From Candidatus Omnitrophota bacterium (GTDB lineage Bacteria; Omnitrophota; Koll11; Gygaellales; Profunditerraquicolaceae): a DNA stretch of 9,981 nt. The stretch's first letter is position 1; every line of letters starts with the position of its first letter. Below, piece by piece: positions 6,856-9,981 of the stretch. Under the pieces are notes generated by a model. The model was given only the letters and a program-made list of their open reading frames with translations, ran no database searches and was not told the DNA's origin. The translations under genes were made by a program, and so were the position numbers. Where the stretch lies: contig JALOQI010000015.1 of NCBI GenBank assembly GCA_025453435.1, positions 1-9,981 on the forward strand. The letters are read 5' to 3'.

Positions 6856-8798
6856 AGTATTTTTCTCAATCCTTCTCTTACCGCGCTTGCGTCATCCAGG
6901 CGTTTGACAGCCGGATTATTCTTCAATATATCATCAATAGCCCCGGGCAGCCGTTGGGGGCTTGTGCGCACGATAAATCCGCATGCTTCAAGATCAGCCA
7001 GAAGGCGCAGGTGTTTGCTGCCGACACCGGGAGCGTCGAAAACTATAACATGTTTTCCGCTTGAAGCCGCCTCCGACACCATCGAAATGCTTTCCGGCGA
7101 GATCACAAGGATATCGCTCTTCGCTAATATCCCGCCCACGGCGAAATCGAAATTCTTTTCATTGGCAAGCACAAGAAATCTGACGCGAGGCTCGCCCGTT
7201 AGCGCTTCTTTGACAATATTCTGCGCCGCAGCCGGTGTCCTGCGTGAAGTTGTCACCAGAAGTTCTGCGTTGAGCCTGCGGCCTGCGTCTAAAACAGCGC
7301 CGATTACTTTTTGCACCAGTGCGGGCTCGAGCTTGAAATTTTTCGAGTCTCCGCCCAGCAGGACCCCTATGACCGGCGTATTCCTTCCAAGAGGTCCTGT
7401 ATGCCGTTCTAACAGATCACCCTGGGTTTTCAAATATGGCTCGTCCACCAGGTTCAATGCCCCGCGGGTAACAACTACATTTTTTAGCACCGGCGGATCA
7501 TCATGCCGCGGCGCAATAACAAGATCGAACGCCCGACAGCTCTGAAGCACAGGCTTCATGATCACAACCGACTTAGCCTGATTTTCAAGAGCAAGAACGC
7601 GGTTTATTGCCTGCGTAGACGAACCGCATGAAATAATTATGTCAGGCTTTATTTTCGCGATCCGGCTGTATGAATCAGCGGTCAAACAGCTTCGCAGACA
7701 GGCCATGCAGCCCTGGCAGGTCGCGCGGCCGGTAAAATTACACGACACCGAAAGGATCGAGCGGAATATACGGTTCCTGACAGCGACAGTGACCGTTTGT
7801 ACGCTCGAATCTATCCCTTTTTGTTTCAATAAATCCTTAACGATCGACGCTACAGCCTCTGATTGGCGCAGATGCCCGGTTTTTCCGTCGCTTATTATCA
7901 ACAGATCCCGGCGCCTGGAATATTTCCATATGCGATACTGCCAGAGATACTCTTGCGGATACTGATAAAGGTATTTCTGGAAGATCCAGACCAGGTCCTC
8001 CAGATTCGCCTTTATGTCTGCCTCGGGGTCAGCCGTCTGACGCAGATCAATAGCCGGCGATATAAAAAGCCTGATGTCCGGGCCGCTGACGCGAGTGCTG
8101 AAAACCGGAACGAGCGCAGCGCCGTATTTGAGAGCAAGCCTCACCGCGCCCGAAGCCATAGACGCATCTTTGTTGAAGAACCGCACATTCATGCCGCTGC
8201 GGCCGCCCTGGTCTGCGGACATTCCGCAGGATTCGTTTTTTCGAAGCAGCCTGATAAGCTCGCGCAGTTCGTCTTCTTTACGGATAATCCTGCATCCCTT
8301 TTGCACGCGCAGGCTGTTAAGCAATTCATTGAGCCTGGGCATATTCTGCTCGCGCACGAAAAGGCTGAAAGGAATGTTTTTGTGAACTGCGAGGATGCTT
8401 GAAAGCTCCCAGCTGCCTTCGTGAACGCTGACGAATATGACGCCCTTGCCTCTGGCAAACGCCGCATTGACGTTTTCAAGGCCTTCTATATGAACATACT
8501 TCTTAACGTAATCCCCGTCTATAACGGGTATAAGGAAGATCTCTATTATATTCTGGCCGAAACTGCGGTAGTATTGCAATGCCAGCCTGCTTATCTGCGG
8601 CGCTGACAGTTTATCGCCGAAAGCCGTCTTAAGATTCGAGTATACGATCGACCTGTGCTTAACGTCAAATGTGAATATAATATCGCCCAGCCGCCTGCCA
8701 AGCCAGAACGCGAGCCGCGGGTGCAGAAGCCGTATTAAAGGGCCGGCTGTTTTAAGCAGTATACAGGCCGCGTAATCTATTATTGAATTCGCTTTCAT
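6852..8798 (-). CDS. LpxL/HtrB-like lipid A acyltransferase fused to ELM1/GtrOC1-family putative glycosyltransferase
   Basis: A 648-aa two-domain protein. Residues 1 to about 295 match the lipid A secondary acyltransferase family (LpxL/HtrB/LpxM): a hydrophobic N-terminus, LAFWLGRRLGD at 29-39, the catalytic HX4E in VHEGSWE (H126, E131), and SADQGGR at 194-200 before the conserved Phe-rich loop. This part would acylate the lipid A precursor at the inner membrane. Residues about 298-648 match the ELM1/GtrOC1 family of GT-B-like proteins: ISDGKTGHLRQ at 302-312, SCGSSTQA at 390-397, LGGDSKNF at 481-488, TTSRRTP at 516-522 and SPESISMVSEAASSGKHV at 567-584. That family is thought to include glycosyltransferases, but its bacterial role is poorly defined. 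The ATG at 8798 lies 47 bp inside lpxK, and the product then begins like other LpxL proteins; no Shine-Dalgarno is visible. The stop overlaps the next ATG by 4 bp. A ferredoxin-like cysteine cluster lies at 361-371. The fusion suggests that acylation and a sugar addition act on the same molecule. Confidence 0.9.
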   Translation of the reverse strand: MKANSIIDYAACILLKTAGPLIRLLHPRLAFWLGRRLGDIIFTFDVKHRSIVYSNLKTAFGDKLSAPQISRLALQYYRSFGQNIIEIFLIPVIDGDYVKKYVHIEGLENVNAAFARGKGVIFVSVHEGSWELSSILAVHKNIPFSLFVREQNMPRLNELLNSLRVQKGCRIIRKEDELRELIRLLRKNESCGMSADQGGRSGMNVRFFNKDASMASGAVRLALKYGAALVPVFSTRVSGPDIRLFISPAIDLRQTADPEADIKANLEDLVWIFQKYLYQYPQEYLWQYRIWKYSRRRDLLIISDGKTGHLRQSEAVASIVKDLLKQKGIDSSVQTVTVAVRNRIFRSILSVSCNFTGRATCQGCMACLRSCLTADSYSRIAKIKPDIIISCGSSTQAINRVLALENQAKSVVIMKPVLQSCRAFDLVIAPRHDDPPVLKNVVVTRGALNLVDEPYLKTQGDLLERHTGPLGRNTPVIGVLLGGDSKNFKLEPALVQKVIGAVLDAGRRLNAELLVTTSRRTPAAAQNIVKEALTGEPRVRFLVLANEKNFDFAVGGILAKSDILVISPESISMVSEAASSGKHVIVFDAPGVGSKHLRLLADLEACGFIVRTSPQRLPGAIDDILKNNPAVKRLDDASAVREGLRKIL

Positions 8799-9828
8799 TA
8801 TTTACGATCTTTAATGCGACCTCAAGCACTAGGAACTGCGGAGTTTTGAGCATCTGCACAAGCGGCCGCAGTTTATCCGCATCCTTTTCGGTCGTTATAA
8901 CATATTCGATATTGCACTGACGCGTTTTATCGGCGATGGCTTGTATATCTTTATAAGTGTACGCGTGGTGATCCCTGAAAAAAAACCGCTGTGCGGCTTT
9001 TATATCCATCCGTTCTACTGCGCGGCGGAAAGATCCGGGATTCCCGATTGCGCACAAAAGACCAACAGGCTTGCCTTGCTGCAATTCGTGAGTATAATCT
9101 TTTTCGCGGTCGTTTAATCCGTACAACCTGACAGGCACAAGCTCAGAGCGGACAATCAGAGCCGAAGGATTGATAACCGAGAGCCTGGATTCAAGCCCTG
9201 CTAGATCGCCCGCAGTATCGGCATTTGTCAGGACGAATATGTCAGCGCGCTTTAATGCCCGCAACGGCTCCCGCAATATGCCCCTTGGGATAAGCCAGCC
9301 GTTGCCGAAAGGATTCCCGACATCTATAGCTACGATCTCCAGGTCTTTTTTAATTCGCCACTGCTGAAGGCCGTCGTCCAAAACAACGGTATCAGCCCTA
9401 TGGGCCTTTACGGCCTGCAGGCCGGCCTTTATCCTATCCTTGTTCACTATTACCGCAGTGCCCGGCAGCTTTTGGGACAACATATAAGGCTCATCGCCCA
9501 TTGATCGCACATCAGAGCGCGCATCTTGAGCATTCGCCGATGGCTTTTTTTTATAGCCTCTTGTCAAAACAGCCGGATTACGATTGTCCGCCTTAAGCGC
9601 TTTTACAACAGCTTCTACCAGAGGGGTTTTCCCGGTTCCTCCCCAGGTAATATTGCCGATACTTATAACTTTACAACCGAGCCCGGCAGGCTTAAAGCTA
9701 TAAAACTTAGCCAGTGTGACAATGAACAAAGCATAGACAAGGGACAATACCCAAAGCCCGGATTTGCAAACGGAGGCAAAAACACCCCCCACCCTGTCTG
9801 TAGCGAGCAAGAATAAGTAATTTAACAT
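8752..9828 (-). CDS. lpxK: Tetraacyldisaccharide 4'-kinase (lipid A biosynthesis)
   Basis: Phosphorylates the 4' position of the tetraacyldisaccharide to give lipid IVA, at the cytoplasmic face of the inner membrane. The product is 358 aa from the ATG at 9828, within the usual LpxK range. A hydrophobic N-terminal helix covers about 22-41. The Walker A loop is SIGNITWGGTGKTP (56-69), then TRGYKKK at 89-95, GDEP at 111-114, DDGLQQW at 151-157 (usually DDGFQH), GNGWLIPRGILREP at 175-188, FRDHHAYT at 284-291 and TTEKDADKL at 312-320. I chose the ATG at 9828 over a TTG at 9906. The extra 26 codons of the longer form are translated from a repeat hairpin and the promoter, and the TTG itself falls in the -35 box. 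MLNYLFLLATD also looks like a normal LpxK start. No Shine-Dalgarno is evident. This is the first gene of the operon seen here. Confidence 0.95.
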   Translation of the reverse strand: MLNYLFLLATDRVGGVFASVCKSGLWVLSLVYALFIVTLAKFYSFKPAGLGCKVISIGNITWGGTGKTPLVEAVVKALKADNRNPAVLTRGYKKKPSANAQDARSDVRSMGDEPYMLSQKLPGTAVIVNKDRIKAGLQAVKAHRADTVVLDDGLQQWRIKKDLEIVAIDVGNPFGNGWLIPRGILREPLRALKRADIFVLTNADTAGDLAGLESRLSVINPSALIVRSELVPVRLYGLNDREKDYTHELQQGKPVGLLCAIGNPGSFRRAVERMDIKAAQRFFFRDHHAYTYKDIQAIADKTRQCNIEYVITTEKDADKLRPLVQMLKTPQFLVLEVALKIVNNESEFNNRLRGLYTA

Positions 9829-9839
9829 GTTGAAAACGT

Positions 9840-9875
9840 CTGGAAAAACCCAGAAGCGTCCCCTTGTTTTTCCAG
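9840..9875 (-). repeat. REP-like hairpin element in the lpxK leader
   Basis: A perfect 10-bp inverted repeat (CTGGAAAAAC at 9840-9849 and GTTTTTCCAG at 9866-9875) encloses a 16-nt loop that reads, on the minus strand, AAGGGGACGCTTCTGG. GGGGACG-type cores between A-rich and T-rich arms resemble the dispersed REP-like elements linked to REP-associated tyrosine (Y1) transposases; this is from memory of the type, not a search. It ends 11 bp before the lpxK ATG and would fall in its 5' untranslated leader. Only one copy is present in the window. Confidence 0.6.
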
Positions 9876-9877
9876 TT

Positions 9878-9906
9878 ATTATATCTCGAAAACCCTCAAT
9901 TCCCAA
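9878..9906 (-). promoter_or_regulatory. lpxK: Sigma70-like promoter for the lpxK operon
   Basis: On the minus strand a perfect -10 TATAAT (9883-9878) lies exactly 17 bp downstream of TTGGGA (9906-9901), which matches 4 of 6 bases of the -35 consensus. Transcription would start near 9871, about 43 nt before the lpxK ATG. No other intergenic gap of any size exists in the window, so this promoter probably drives all six genes. Predicted from sequence only. Confidence 0.6.
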
Positions 9907-9921
9907 GCACTTTCGCGCCTG
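9904..9921 (-). other. Small GAAA-tetraloop hairpin upstream of lpxK
   Basis: The minus-strand RNA CAGGCGC-GAAA-GTGCTTG can form a 7-bp stem, counting two G-U pairs, closed by a GNRA tetraloop. The G-U pairs become mismatches on the other strand, so the fold favours minus-strand RNA. It begins right after a TAA (9924-9922) that ends a short frame open to the window edge. There is no following T-tract, so it is not a standard intrinsic terminator. It could mark the 3' end of an upstream gene or be chance; it also covers part of the -35 box. Confidence 0.25.
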
Positions 9922-9981
9922 TTATACTCGGCTTTTTAACGCAAGAATACTTCTATTGAGTTGTTGCGTGAAGATAGAGCT

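Noticed and set aside
8189..8479. A minus-strand 96-codon frame rich in Ala and Cys
   Set aside because: It is out of frame with the acyltransferase domain, whose HX4E motif lies in the same bases.
9829..9906. A 26-codon N-terminal extension of LpxK from TTG at 9906
   Set aside because: The TTG coincides with the predicted -35 box, the codons run through the -10 and the hairpin repeat, and the residues are not LpxK-like. The ATG at 9828 gives a normal N-terminus.
9939..9969. Short inverted repeat ACGCAA / TTGCGT near the right edge
   Set aside because: Only 6 bp with a 19-bp spacer, so no meaningful hairpin or operator can be claimed.

Overview
The window is an almost fully coding stretch of a bacterial lipid A / lipopolysaccharide (LPS) gene cluster. 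All six genes lie on the minus strand, so transcription runs from the right end to the left. An LpxK kinase and an LpxL-type acyltransferase mean the host is a diderm that makes lipid A. The source looks like an uncultured lineage, not a model proteobacterium. I lean towards Omnitrophota (candidate phylum OP3) or a related PVC-type diderm, because of the unusual multidomain fusions, the GT9 and ELM1 families, the mixed codon use with many ATA and AGG codons, and a GGGGACG-type repeat. This is inference; no marker gene is present.

Layout in transcription order: (1) 9829-9981, a 5' region with a good sigma70-like promoter (TTGGGA, 17 bp, TATAAT) and a perfect 10-bp inverted repeat around a GGGGACGCTTC core. 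(2) lpxK, 9828-8752. (3) An LpxL-like acyltransferase fused to an ELM1/GtrOC1-type putative glycosyltransferase, 8798-6852. (4) A GT4-GT9 glycosyltransferase fusion, 6855-4747. (5) A stand-alone GT4 glycosyltransferase, 4738-3623. (6) A membrane-anchored NodB-type polysaccharide deacetylase, 3644-2859. (7) A very long gene starting at 2862 and still open at base 1, with at least 954 codons and three successive GT9 (heptosyltransferase-family) modules in one chain. Neighbours overlap by 47, 4, 22 and 4 bp or are separated by 8 bp, so this is almost certainly one translationally coupled operon.

Together the genes encode about ten catalytic modules in six polypeptides: lipid A 4'-phosphorylation (LpxK), secondary acylation (LpxL), seven presumed sugar-transfer modules (ELM1, two GT4, four GT9) and one carbohydrate deacetylase on the outer side of the inner membrane. 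The simplest reading is a compact pathway that finishes lipid A and builds the LPS core.

The most unusual feature is fusion. Three of the six genes are in-frame fusions of enzymes normally encoded separately, and in the triple GT9 gene the Asp and Lys positions associated with GT9 catalysis survive in all three modules. No RNA gene, CRISPR array, insertion-sequence gene or integration site was seen.
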